Source: HXMU1420-2 sp017643305
GTDB taxonomy: Bacteria; Pseudomonadota; Alphaproteobacteria; Rhodobacterales; Rhodobacteraceae
Assembly (NCBI GenBank): GCA_965217135.1
Contig: OZ244249.1
Coordinates: 4,464,001-4,528,000 of the forward strand
Direction: 5' to 3'
DNA length: 64,000 nucleotides
Both the position numbers and the translations under genes were made by a program. Shown piece by piece: positions 42,295-50,072 of the stretch (position 1 is its first letter; each line of letters begins with the position of its first letter). The notes under the pieces were generated by a model, which saw only the letters and a program-made list of their open reading frames with translations, made no database searches and was not told the DNA's origin.

Positions 42295-44754
42295 TCAGGT
42301 CAGCACCCCAGCCTCCTGCAAAGCGGCAATCCGCGTTGCGTCATAGCCTAACCAGTCCTGCAACACGGCCTCCGTATCGCGCCCATATACCGGCGCCGCC
42401 CGTTGCACCTCTCCGGGGGTCCCACTCAGCTGGAACCGGCAGGCCTCATGGTGCGCCAGACTGCCATCGCCCCGGGGCATCGTCTGGAAATGGTCCCAGG
42501 CGGCCAGCTGTGCGTCCTTGGCCAGATCTGCCGCCGTCGCCGCCACCGCCGCCGCGACGCCAACGGCCTGCAATGCCGACGCCACCTCTGGCGCCGATCG
42601 AGATCTGCACCAATCGGCCAGTATCGTGTCAATCTCATCCAAATGCGCCACGCGCGCCGCCAACGTCGCAAATCGCGCCGCGCTCAGTTCCGGCACATCC
42701 ACCACGCTGCACAAGGCTGCCCAATCCGCGTCCGACATCACGCTGATCGCGATCCAAGCACTGTCGCCCTCCGGCGTGGCACAGCGATAGCATTCATTCG
42801 GCACGATCAACTCATCCCGATTGCCGCGCGCTCGCGGCGCTTTGCCTGTCGCCGAAGCTTCGGCAAAGGCTTCAGCAATGAACTGCATCCCCACCTCGGC
42901 TTGCGAGATATCAAGCTTGCGCCCCTTGCCAGTGACCCGCCGATTCTCCAGCACCGCCAGCAGCACGGGTAACGCCAGACGCGGCCCGACATAATCCGTA
43001 TAAGGCCCATATGGCCCCACCGGGTCCGCCCCCTCGCGGCCCGCCAGTATCTGCAGACCGGACATCGCCGCACCAATGTTGCCGAACCCGGCCAACGCCG
43101 ACCATGGCCCAGATTGCCCCATCAAAGAGGTGGAAAGCAGGATTATGCCCGGATTGACCGCTGCCAGCGCATCGTATCCCAGGCCCCATTTTTGCATCTG
43201 TCCGGGTGCGAAACTCTCAACCACCACATCGGCCTTGGCGGCCAGCGCCAACACAATTTCCCGCGCCGCATCCTGGCTCATATCCAGCGTCAGGCCCAGC
43301 TTGCCCGCGTTGCAATTCTCAAACAGGCCCGACTTGTCCAGATCACGCACCCCGCCTGGAAATGGGCCAGTCAGGCGGGCGACCTCGGGTTTCTTGCGGC
43401 TTTCGATGCGCACCACCTCGGCGCCAAAATCGGCCATCATCCGGCCAATCATCGGCCCGGCCACAACCCAGGACAAGTCCAGCACACGCACATGATCCAG
43501 TGGCCGCGATGCGTCACCCGCCACTACAGCAGGCGCAAACACCTCCCACCCCGGCGCGGCGGCCAGCCAGCGCGCAGCGACCGCATCACCCCTCTGCCCA
43601 ATCTCCGGCGCAGGCATTAGCGGCATAAAGCCTTCATCAAACCCCAGAGCAATCTTGCCCGGGAGACGCAACGCGCCCACCTGCTCAAAGAACCCGCGCG
43701 CAGCGGCATGGGGGCTGTCCAGCAAATCCGCCGCATCCATGATCGGCGCCAGCATCAACCGGTGCGTCAGGGCCAACTCCACCGCCTCACGCTTGGTGAT
43801 CCCAGCGAAAAAGGCGGCCACTTCGGTGCGGGCGGCCTCCATTTCTTCCTCGCTGATCTCGTCATTCTCGATCCGGGGCGGCAGCGTGATCCAGTCCCAG
43901 TCGACAAATTTCTGTGACACCACGCCTTTGTCACCCAGCATCCTGAACAGGTTGTTGGTGAACCGCCCTGCCGCCGGTCCCAGCGCAAGATGCATTTCCA
44001 CCAAGCCATCTTTCACCGGCCATTTCGACCGCTGCGTGCGCGATCCGGAACCGGACAGGTCCAGCTCTTTCTTCTTCTTCGATTTCACCTCGGCCCGGAA
44101 CACATAATTCGGATGACCGATCAAGCTGGCCATCGACAGGCTCAGCGTGCATTGCGTCGCCGACACCTGTGCCGAGCTGACGACCCGCTGCCCGCGCCCG
44201 CCACGCCGCCGTGCCTCCAGCGCTACCATAACACCGCACAGCGCGTCAGCGGCCGCATGGTGCCAGGCTTGCGGCAGGCTCAGCCGCGTTGGCACGCCCG
44301 CCTGGTTCTCAGTCGGATGCAGTGGCCCCCCGGCGGCCCAGATCGTAAGGTCGCTGGAAGCTTGACCCGCCTGTGGCCCAGTCAGGCCAAAGGGGGTCAT
44401 GATCGCATGAATCAGCGCAGGATTGGCGGCCAGCAGGGCGTCACTGTCCAAAAATGGGTCAACGCCGGGTGTACCCGCCTCCAACACCACATCAGCCGCT
44501 GCGGCCAGCGTCTGCAAGCGTACAGGGTCCGCCGCGCGGTCCAGAACGACAGAGTTGCGCCCGGTACCATACGTCTGCCAATAGAGCGAGACACCGCCAT
44601 CATCAAACGGCGGCTGGACCCGCGCAGTATTGCCAACCGCAGGCTCCACCGTGAGAACCTCGGCTCCCATAAGGGCCAGCATACGCCCAGCCAACAGACC
44701 ACGGTGATCGGTCAGATCGAGGACCCGCAGGCCCGCCAATGCCCCCGCCATCAC
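42295..44754 (-). CDS. Double-domain CaiB/BaiF CoA-transferase
   Basis: The 819-residue protein is two family III CoA-transferase domains in tandem, about 1-395 and 415-819; each alone would normally be ~400 residues. Domain 1 begins LAGLRVLDLTDHRGLLAGRM and domain 2 VRVLDLSWVVAGPMIGRMMA. Domain 2 keeps the catalytic Asp615 (GRKLDISQAE), but the equivalent place in domain 1 reads QRVVSSAQVS near residue 192, without Asp. One active and one structural half is inferred, as in a fused pseudo-dimer. It overlaps the thiolase gene by 4 bp and probably moves CoA between acids in the pathway. Confidence 0.88.
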   Translation of the reverse strand: MMAGALAGLRVLDLTDHRGLLAGRMLALMGAEVLTVEPAVGNTARVQPPFDDGGVSLYWQTYGTGRNSVVLDRAADPVRLQTLAAAADVVLEAGTPGVDPFLDSDALLAANPALIHAIMTPFGLTGPQAGQASSDLTIWAAGGPLHPTENQAGVPTRLSLPQAWHHAAADALCGVMVALEARRRGGRGQRVVSSAQVSATQCTLSLSMASLIGHPNYVFRAEVKSKKKKELDLSGSGSRTQRSKWPVKDGLVEMHLALGPAAGRFTNNLFRMLGDKGVVSQKFVDWDWITLPPRIENDEISEEEMEAARTEVAAFFAGITKREAVELALTHRLMLAPIMDAADLLDSPHAAARGFFEQVGALRLPGKIALGFDEGFMPLMPAPEIGQRGDAVAARWLAAAPGWEVFAPAVVAGDASRPLDHVRVLDLSWVVAGPMIGRMMADFGAEVVRIESRKKPEVARLTGPFPGGVRDLDKSGLFENCNAGKLGLTLDMSQDAAREIVLALAAKADVVVESFAPGQMQKWGLGYDALAAVNPGIILLSTSLMGQSGPWSALAGFGNIGAAMSGLQILAGREGADPVGPYGPYTDYVGPRLALPVLLAVLENRRVTGKGRKLDISQAEVGMQFIAEAFAEASATGKAPRARGNRDELIVPNECYRCATPEGDSAWIAISVMSDADWAALCSVVDVPELSAARFATLAARVAHLDEIDTILADWCRSRSAPEVASALQAVGVAAAVAATAADLAKDAQLAAWDHFQTMPRGDGSLAHHEACRFQLSGTPGEVQRAAPVYGRDTEAVLQDWLGYDATRIAALQEAGVLT

Positions 44755-45896
44755 CAGCTGTCCTGATTGGTCAGCACCACGGTCGCGGCGGCACTGAACA
44801 TGCCCCCGACCCCATGTACCACCGACAGCTTGGCATCCTCGACCTGCGCCGGGCTGATCCCGCGCATCTGGCGCACGCCCTCCTGCAGCGCAAACATCCC
44901 ATACATGCCCGAATGCATATAGCTCAGCCCGCCGCCATTGGTGTTCAGCGGCAGCTTGCCCCCGGGCCGCGTGTGGCCTTCGGCGATAAACGCCCCACCC
45001 TCGCCCGGAGCGACAAAACCGAGGTCTTCCAAACCATAGACCGGCAGGTGCGCAAAGGCGTCATAAACCATCAGATGATCTACATCCGCATGAGTGATAC
45101 CGGCACTGTCAAAGGCCATCTTGCCCGACACCCGGAACGCCTTGGACGAACTGAAGCTTTCCATCTGCGAAATCATCGGCCCCTCGACGCTTTCGCCACC
45201 CATACCGCGCAGGTAGACCGGCTTGGTCGGGAAATCCTTAGCCCGCTCGGCACTGGTCAGGATCAACGCGCCGCCACCGTCACTCACCAGGCAACACATC
45301 AGCTTGCGGAACGGCCATGCAATCATCTTGGAATTCAGCACCTCATCCACCGTCAGCGGGTCCCGCGCCGTGGCTCGCGGATGATGGGAGGCCCACTCAC
45401 GCTGGACCACAGCGACCATGGCTAGCTGTTCCTCAGTCAACCCGTCATCCTTCATCTTGCGAAGAACCGGCAGGGTGAACCGCGAAGGCGGAAATAGTGG
45501 GCCATAGATGGCTTCAAATTCCTGCTGCTGCATGGACGGGAAAATCGGGCGGTGATTGCGGTTGTTGGATCGTCCGCTTTCGCCATGGGTAATCAACACT
45601 GTCTTGCACAGACCCATGGCAATCGCTGCTGCCGCATGGCGCACCAGGGTGATAAACGAACAGCCCCCGACCGAAGTACCGTCATACCAGGTCGGCGTGA
45701 TTCCCAGATACTGGATGATCTCGGCCACGTCATGTCCGGCGGTCGCCACACCGTCGATATCGGCCACGGTCAACCCGCAATCAGCCATAGCATTCAACGC
45801 AGCATCCGCGTGAAGGCCGGTCTGGGATAGTTCGGGCACCTTGCCCATCTTTGTGGTTTCAGCAGCGCCCACAATCGCGACAGAGGGCTGGGTCAT
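44751..45896 (-). CDS. Thiolase-like lipid-transfer (SCP-x/Ltp type) protein
   Basis: The 381-residue thiolase-fold protein is of the Ltp/SCP-x branch. A Cys lies at the nucleophile region (GGCSFITLVRHAA) and the C-terminal block NTNGGGLSYMHSGMYGMF keeps a His, but the second canonical thiolase Cys (CxG) is not seen. Proteins of this branch work as thiolases or, with a DUF35 partner, as retro-aldolases. Here the DUF35 gene overlaps directly upstream (ATGA), which supports a two-subunit enzyme. Confidence 0.85.
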   Translation of the reverse strand: MTQPSVAIVGAAETTKMGKVPELSQTGLHADAALNAMADCGLTVADIDGVATAGHDVAEIIQYLGITPTWYDGTSVGGCSFITLVRHAAAAIAMGLCKTVLITHGESGRSNNRNHRPIFPSMQQQEFEAIYGPLFPPSRFTLPVLRKMKDDGLTEEQLAMVAVVQREWASHHPRATARDPLTVDEVLNSKMIAWPFRKLMCCLVSDGGGALILTSAERAKDFPTKPVYLRGMGGESVEGPMISQMESFSSSKAFRVSGKMAFDSAGITHADVDHLMVYDAFAHLPVYGLEDLGFVAPGEGGAFIAEGHTRPGGKLPLNTNGGGLSYMHSGMYGMFALQEGVRQMRGISPAQVEDAKLSVVHGVGGMFSAAATVVLTNQDSW

Positions 45897-46300
45897 GTCG
45901 CATCTCCGGCAGGCTTGAATTGCGGCACAGCCACGTCACCACGCATCTCGAACGTCAATTCCAGCGGCATGTCCAGTTCCAGCGCTGCCGGATCAGGCGG
46001 ACAATCGACGATGTTGGTCAGCATCTTCACGCCTTCCTCCAGCATCACCACCGCCACCACAAACGGAGGCTCATAGCCCGGCGCGGGCATTTGGTTGATC
46101 ACATAGGAATAAAGCCGCCCCTTGCCCGAGGCCTCAAAAATCTCGATATCGCGCGACCCAGTACCGGGGCAGAACGGGCGCGGCGGATAATAGACCTCTC
46201 CGGTTTTCTTGCACCGCTGCAGCAGCAGCTTGCCCTCTTTCGCTCCGTCCCAATAAAACTGGGTTTCTGGATAGATTGTTGGCACCTGCCGTTCACTCAT
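45893..46300 (-). CDS. DUF35 OB-fold/zinc-ribbon acyl-CoA-associated protein
   Basis: The 135-residue protein has a short N-terminal helix, a rubredoxin-like zinc ribbon region (LLQRCKKTGEVYYPPRPFCP, with two Cys visible and the usual second pair partly degraded to GTGS), and an OB-fold (GRLYSYVINQMPAPGYE). Start ATG 46300 follows GAGGAGTGGGAAT. Such proteins bind acyl-CoA and form complexes with Ltp-type thiolases, so it is the probable partner of the downstream gene with which it overlaps. Confidence 0.85.
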   Translation of the reverse strand: MSERQVPTIYPETQFYWDGAKEGKLLLQRCKKTGEVYYPPRPFCPGTGSRDIEIFEASGKGRLYSYVINQMPAPGYEPPFVVAVVMLEEGVKMLTNIVDCPPDPAALELDMPLELTFEMRGDVAVPQFKPAGDAT

Positions 46301-46325
46301 ATTCCCACTCCTCAAGGACTTTGGG

Positions 46326-47186
46326 TCAGCCTAGCTTGGCTAATCCATTGTTCAAAACCACGACGTCGCGTTCCGGGACGCGAGCGCAGAACTGAACGAC
46401 ATCATGATCCCGCCACATCTCCGTACGCACTGTTTCTCCGGGATAAACCGGCGATGTGAATCGCAGTTCCAGATGCTTCAGTGCGGAAAAATCTCCATCA
46501 GCCAGCGCTTCGGTGATGGACCATGATGCTACGCCCAGGGTGCAGAGCCCGTGCAAGATGGGCCGGTCAAACCCTACCTGCGCTGCCACTTCAGGATCGG
46601 CATGCAACGGGTTGAAATCGCCAGACAGACGATAGATCAGCGCCGCGCTTTCCGGCGTCTTGAAATCGAACACTACGTCGGGCGTGCCTTCAGGGGCGGG
46701 TTGCACCGGTTTGACCGGCCCGTCTGGCCCGCCGAACCCACCATCGCCCCGCGCGAAAGACGTGGAGGCCACCGTAGCGATCCGTCGTCCGGTCTCTTTG
46801 TCGGTGAGCTCCCGTTCAGAGTAAAGGAGAGCGCCACGCCCTTCGCCCTTGTCGACGATACCTGTGATCTTGGTCTGGCCCAGCAGCGTCCCAGCCGCAG
46901 GCAGTGGAGCGTGCAATGTCAGGCTTTGTTCACCATGCAGGATTTTCTGCCATGTCAGTCCGGTGTCCGGCTGCATCGCCCAGAAGCCGGGGTAAGCAAG
47001 GACATTAACCATCGCAGGCAGTGCGCCAAACCCTTCGGCCCGCTCATACGTTGCCCGCAGATGCGATCGGCTCAGCGGGTCAGTACCCAACCCGAGGCCC
47101 AGAGCGTAAAGGATCGTATCCTTTTCTGTGTAGCTGTGTTCGATGACCGGGAATTCCCTTGCCATCAAGGCATCGTAATCAATCAT
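46326..47186 (-). CDS. MaoC-type enoyl-CoA hydratase (hydratase 2)
   Basis: The 286-residue double-hotdog enzyme hydrates trans-2-enoyl-CoA to (3R)-hydroxyacyl-CoA. The catalytic hydratase-2 motif is present as YRLSGDFNPLHADPEVAAQV, with the Asp and His, followed by GFDRPILHGLCTLG. It is the first gene of the MaoC-DUF35-thiolase-CoA-transferase operon. The product stereochemistry fits the MFE-2-like SDR. The 29-bp operator-like site lies 33 bp upstream of its start. Confidence 0.9.
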   Translation of the reverse strand: MIDYDALMAREFPVIEHSYTEKDTILYALGLGLGTDPLSRSHLRATYERAEGFGALPAMVNVLAYPGFWAMQPDTGLTWQKILHGEQSLTLHAPLPAAGTLLGQTKITGIVDKGEGRGALLYSERELTDKETGRRIATVASTSFARGDGGFGGPDGPVKPVQPAPEGTPDVVFDFKTPESAALIYRLSGDFNPLHADPEVAAQVGFDRPILHGLCTLGVASWSITEALADGDFSALKHLELRFTSPVYPGETVRTEMWRDHDVVQFCARVPERDVVVLNNGLAKLG

Positions 47187-47218
47187 TTCAAGCGTCCTCC
47201 CCTAACGCACATTTATGT

Positions 47219-47247
47219 ATCTCGATAATCATTTGCAAGCTAATTAT
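47219..47247. promoter_or_regulatory. Operator-like 29-bp site, copy 2 (MaoC operon promoter)
   Basis: ATCTCGATAATCATTTGCAA followed by GCTAATTAT; 27 of 29 bases match the site at 39303-39331. Position just upstream of the MaoC start suggests repressor control by the cluster's MarR protein. Confidence 0.7.
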
Positions 47248-47369
47248 TTTTGTGCGTGATCCTCTAAACTGGGCCTTAGGTGAGAGTCAAACCGGAATTG
47301 GTTGCGACCAGTTTGCTGAATCTGGTTTTGGTCAAGCTGACCCGTCACAGCGCCAGCCCATAGCTGTCG

Positions 47370-48269
47370 TCAAACCAGAAACCGACGCTCTGCAATCAAC
47401 GCCAGAAGATCGGCCAACGAAGCATCAACGGATTGGCCGGACGTATTCAGATGCGCCCCGGCCCGCGCATAAGACGCCTCACGAGACAACAGAATAGACT
47501 TCAGTTGTTCCATCGCATCCGGGTTTCCAGCCATAGGCCTTTCATCCCCCTGCGCGCGGACACGGTCCATATGTTCCTGCGGAGCGGCCTTGATCCAGAC
47601 CGTATGGAAGGAATGCAGCAAACGAGCGTATGTCCGGGGTTCACCGACGATCCCACCGGCCACCGCCAACAACACGCGGTCGTTGTTTTCGACAACACCG
47701 TTCAGCGCGCGGGCTTCCAGCGTCCGGTACCCTTCGGTTCCGTAGAGGGCCATGATTTCTTCTATTGGCATACCACCATACGCGGCGATTTCGTCGTTCA
47801 GTTCCAAAAACGGGATCTGCAGATGTTCAGCGGCAAGGCGGCCCAGGGTAGATTTTCCCGCACCCCGCAACCCGATCAGGCAAATGCGGTGCCCCCGCGC
47901 GGATCCGGCGGGTGTAGCCCCCAGCATCCGCATGACGGCTTCCTGCGTGGCCGGATCAGCAGCAGAAAACAACCGGGCCACATCCGACCCGGTTGACCCT
48001 GACAGGAACCATTCCACCGGCGTATCCAGTGCCAGCGCAACACGTTTGAGCAAACCAACAGAGATGTTGCCTTGACCCGATTCCAACTGCGCGAGGTACC
48101 GGGGCGACACACCGGACGTTTCGGACAGCACCCGACGGGAAACATGTTTGCCTTCCCTGATCTGGCGGACCCGTTTGCCGACCTGTTTCAGGAGTGAAGC
48201 AATCTGATCATCCAATGCCGGACCGGGAAGGTCCGGCTGCAGGATGCCGTCGCTCGGCTCTGTCGGCAT
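47370..48269 (-). CDS. boxR: BoxR/BzdR-type regulator (XRE HTH fused to shikimate-kinase-like domain)
   Basis: The 299-residue regulator has an N-terminal XRE helix-turn-helix (VSRRVLSETSGVSPRYLAQL, residues ~45-90), a linker and a C-terminal shikimate-kinase-like P-loop domain (ICLIGLRGAGKSTLGRLAAE). That fusion is diagnostic of BzdR/BoxR, repressors of benzoate catabolism whose ligand is benzoyl-CoA. Start ATG 48269 shares a base with the stop of the small Fe-S gene (TGATG); the longer frame to 48377 has no good start and overlaps that gene. It closes the box operon and is separated from the MaoC operon. Confidence 0.92.
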   Translation of the reverse strand: MPTEPSDGILQPDLPGPALDDQIASLLKQVGKRVRQIREGKHVSRRVLSETSGVSPRYLAQLESGQGNISVGLLKRVALALDTPVEWFLSGSTGSDVARLFSAADPATQEAVMRMLGATPAGSARGHRICLIGLRGAGKSTLGRLAAEHLQIPFLELNDEIAAYGGMPIEEIMALYGTEGYRTLEARALNGVVENNDRVLLAVAGGIVGEPRTYARLLHSFHTVWIKAAPQEHMDRVRAQGDERPMAGNPDAMEQLKSILLSREASYARAGAHLNTSGQSVDASLADLLALIAERRFLV

Positions 48270-48481
48270 CAGGCGTCTGCCCGCCCGCCAGAGATCACGC
48301 GAACGGACCGCAGTCCGGAGGACGAAGATCTGACGACAATATCCGGCAAGGTCAGCGCTTCCATCAGTTCCTGACACAGCCCGTCACATTCCAAACATCC
48401 AACGCATTGCGGAAGATCCAGAATTTCGCGGCCCAGTGCGACGGTGTGCGGCGCGTACCCTGCTTTACGTGCAATCATCAT
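48269..48481 (-). CDS. Small CxxCxxCxxxC protein in the box operon (ferredoxin-like)
   Basis: The 70-residue protein has Cys26, Cys29, Cys32 and Cys36 (LPQCVGCLECDGLC), the spacing used to bind a [4Fe-4S] cluster. No second cluster motif and no Pro after the last Cys are present, so it is not a normal bacterial 2[4Fe-4S] ferredoxin. AAGG lies before ATG 48481. It sits 58 bp after boxB and shares a base with the boxR start. I do not know a named family. An electron carrier for BoxB, or a redox partner of BoxR, is inference. Confidence 0.7.
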   Translation of the reverse strand: MMIARKAGYAPHTVALGREILDLPQCVGCLECDGLCQELMEALTLPDIVVRSSSSGLRSVRVISGGRADA

Positions 48482-48539
48482 CTTCGACCTTACGATTTTT
48501 CAGACTTGGTGGCATGGGCCCAGCAGGTGGGCCCAAGCG

Positions 48540-49991
48540 TTAGGCCATGTGCAGTTTCACGTACTCGAAATCGCCCGCCTTATTGTCGATGCCGACCTTT
48601 GGCGGTGCAATCCAGCTGGCGTATTTGCCCGGTTCATAGCACGGAACCATCAGCGACTGGATAAAATCACCGTCTTCCTTGGTCGGCAACCATTCACCTT
48701 TGCGCGCTTCCCATTCGGAATTGGAAATGATTTCTCCATCGGGGTTGGCTTTGATGGCCGAGAACACACCGATCTGACGGTGGAACGCCTGGTCCGGCAG
48801 TTTCAATTCAAATTCGATTCCGGTGCGCGAGATTTGCTTGTTCCAACGGCGCAGACCGCCACTGGCGTCGCGGATATAGTCATCGCGCAGGCGCATGTTG
48901 ATGGCTGTCAGGGCTGGGGCATCTTCGGTTACGATCTGGCCGTCACGGATGCTTTTGACCAGATAGGTGTCGTTGGTCAGCTGGTGGTCATCTTCGATGC
49001 GGCTTTCCATGAACCGCCCTTTGATGCCCGCATTGAACGCGTTTGCCGCGTTGGTCGACACTTCCTGACCAAACAGATCCAGCGACAGGGTGTAGTGCAG
49101 GTTCAGCTTTTTCTGGATGGTGGGCAGATCGATCACGCCCAGGTCGCGCACCTTGCCGATCTCATACGGGTCGGTGATGCCGGCGGCCTTCATCGCTTCG
49201 CAGGTGGCCTGCACGACCCGACCAACGCCGGTCTCGCCCACAAACATGTGGTGCGCTTCTTCAGTCAGCATGAACCGGCAGGTCCGGCTGAGCGGGTCAA
49301 ATCCAGATTGCGCCAGGCTTTCCAGCTGCATCTTGCCATCACGGTCGGTGAAATAGGTGAACATAAAGAACGACAGCCAGTCGGGCGTTTCTTCGTTGAA
49401 GGCACCCAACATACGTGGCGCTTCTTCAGAGCCCGAGGACCGGCGCAGCAGATCGTTCGCCTCTTCGCGGCCGTCTTTGCCAAAATATTTCTGCAGCAGG
49501 TACACCATGGCCCACAGGTGGCGGCCTTCTTCCACGTTCACCTGGAACAGGTTGCGCATGTCATACAGCGACGGTGCGGTTAGGCCGAGAAACCGCTGCT
49601 GTTCGACTGAGCCCGGCTCGGTATCGCCCTGAATAACGATCAGGCGTTTCAGCATGTTGCGGTATTCGCCCGGAACTTCCTGCCAGGCCAGCTCACCCTT
49701 GTGTTCACCACAGGGGATACGGCGGTCTTCGACCTGCGGGGCCAGCAGAACACCCCAGCGGTATTCCGGCATCTTTACATAGTCAAACTTGGCCCAGCCT
49801 TTGGGGTCGACGCTAACGGCGGTGCGCAGGTAAACCATACTTTCCTGGAAGTTTTGGGGGATCAGCTTGTTCCACCAGTCCAGGTATCCGGGGTGCCATT
49901 TTTCCAGGGCCTTCAGGACCTTTTTGTCCTCGGACAGCCCCACATTGTTCGGGATTTGAGTGTCATAGCTGACATTGATGAGATCGAGCAT
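48540..49991 (-). CDS. boxB: Benzoyl-CoA 2,3-epoxidase, BoxB subunit
   Basis: The 483-residue diiron oxygenase component converts benzoyl-CoA to 2,3-epoxybenzoyl-CoA using O2 and electrons from a reductase (BoxA). Two ExxH carboxylate-bridged diiron motifs are visible: EEGRH (Glu155, His158) and EEAHH (Glu245, His248). The N-terminus LINVSYDTQIPNNVGLSED is typical. It is downstream of boxC and upstream of the small Fe-S gene. No BoxA (FAD/[4Fe-4S] reductase) is encoded in this window, so its reductase must be elsewhere or replaced. Confidence 0.95.
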   Translation of the reverse strand: MLDLINVSYDTQIPNNVGLSEDKKVLKALEKWHPGYLDWWNKLIPQNFQESMVYLRTAVSVDPKGWAKFDYVKMPEYRWGVLLAPQVEDRRIPCGEHKGELAWQEVPGEYRNMLKRLIVIQGDTEPGSVEQQRFLGLTAPSLYDMRNLFQVNVEEGRHLWAMVYLLQKYFGKDGREEANDLLRRSSGSEEAPRMLGAFNEETPDWLSFFMFTYFTDRDGKMQLESLAQSGFDPLSRTCRFMLTEEAHHMFVGETGVGRVVQATCEAMKAAGITDPYEIGKVRDLGVIDLPTIQKKLNLHYTLSLDLFGQEVSTNAANAFNAGIKGRFMESRIEDDHQLTNDTYLVKSIRDGQIVTEDAPALTAINMRLRDDYIRDASGGLRRWNKQISRTGIEFELKLPDQAFHRQIGVFSAIKANPDGEIISNSEWEARKGEWLPTKEDGDFIQSLMVPCYEPGKYASWIAPPKVGIDNKAGDFEYVKLHMA

Positions 49992-50017
49992 TTTGTGGTG
50001 TCCTCTCCTTTTGTCGG

Positions 50018-50038
50018 CGGAAACTTTGGGAGTTTCCG
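50018..50038 (-). promoter_or_regulatory. mRNA hairpin in the boxC-boxB spacer
   Basis: CGGAAACT and AGTTTCCG form a perfect 8-bp stem around TTGGG between boxC and boxB. No T-run follows on the transcribed strand, so it is more likely an RNA processing or stability element than a terminator. Confidence 0.4.
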
Positions 50039-50072
50039 GACCGATTTTCTTCCAAGAAACCGGTGTCTTCCG

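Noticed and set aside
42285..44766. Long plus-strand frames opposite the CoA-transferase
   Set aside because: Arg/Pro/His-rich composition typical of antisense frames in GC-rich genes; the minus-strand protein is clearly a family III CoA-transferase.
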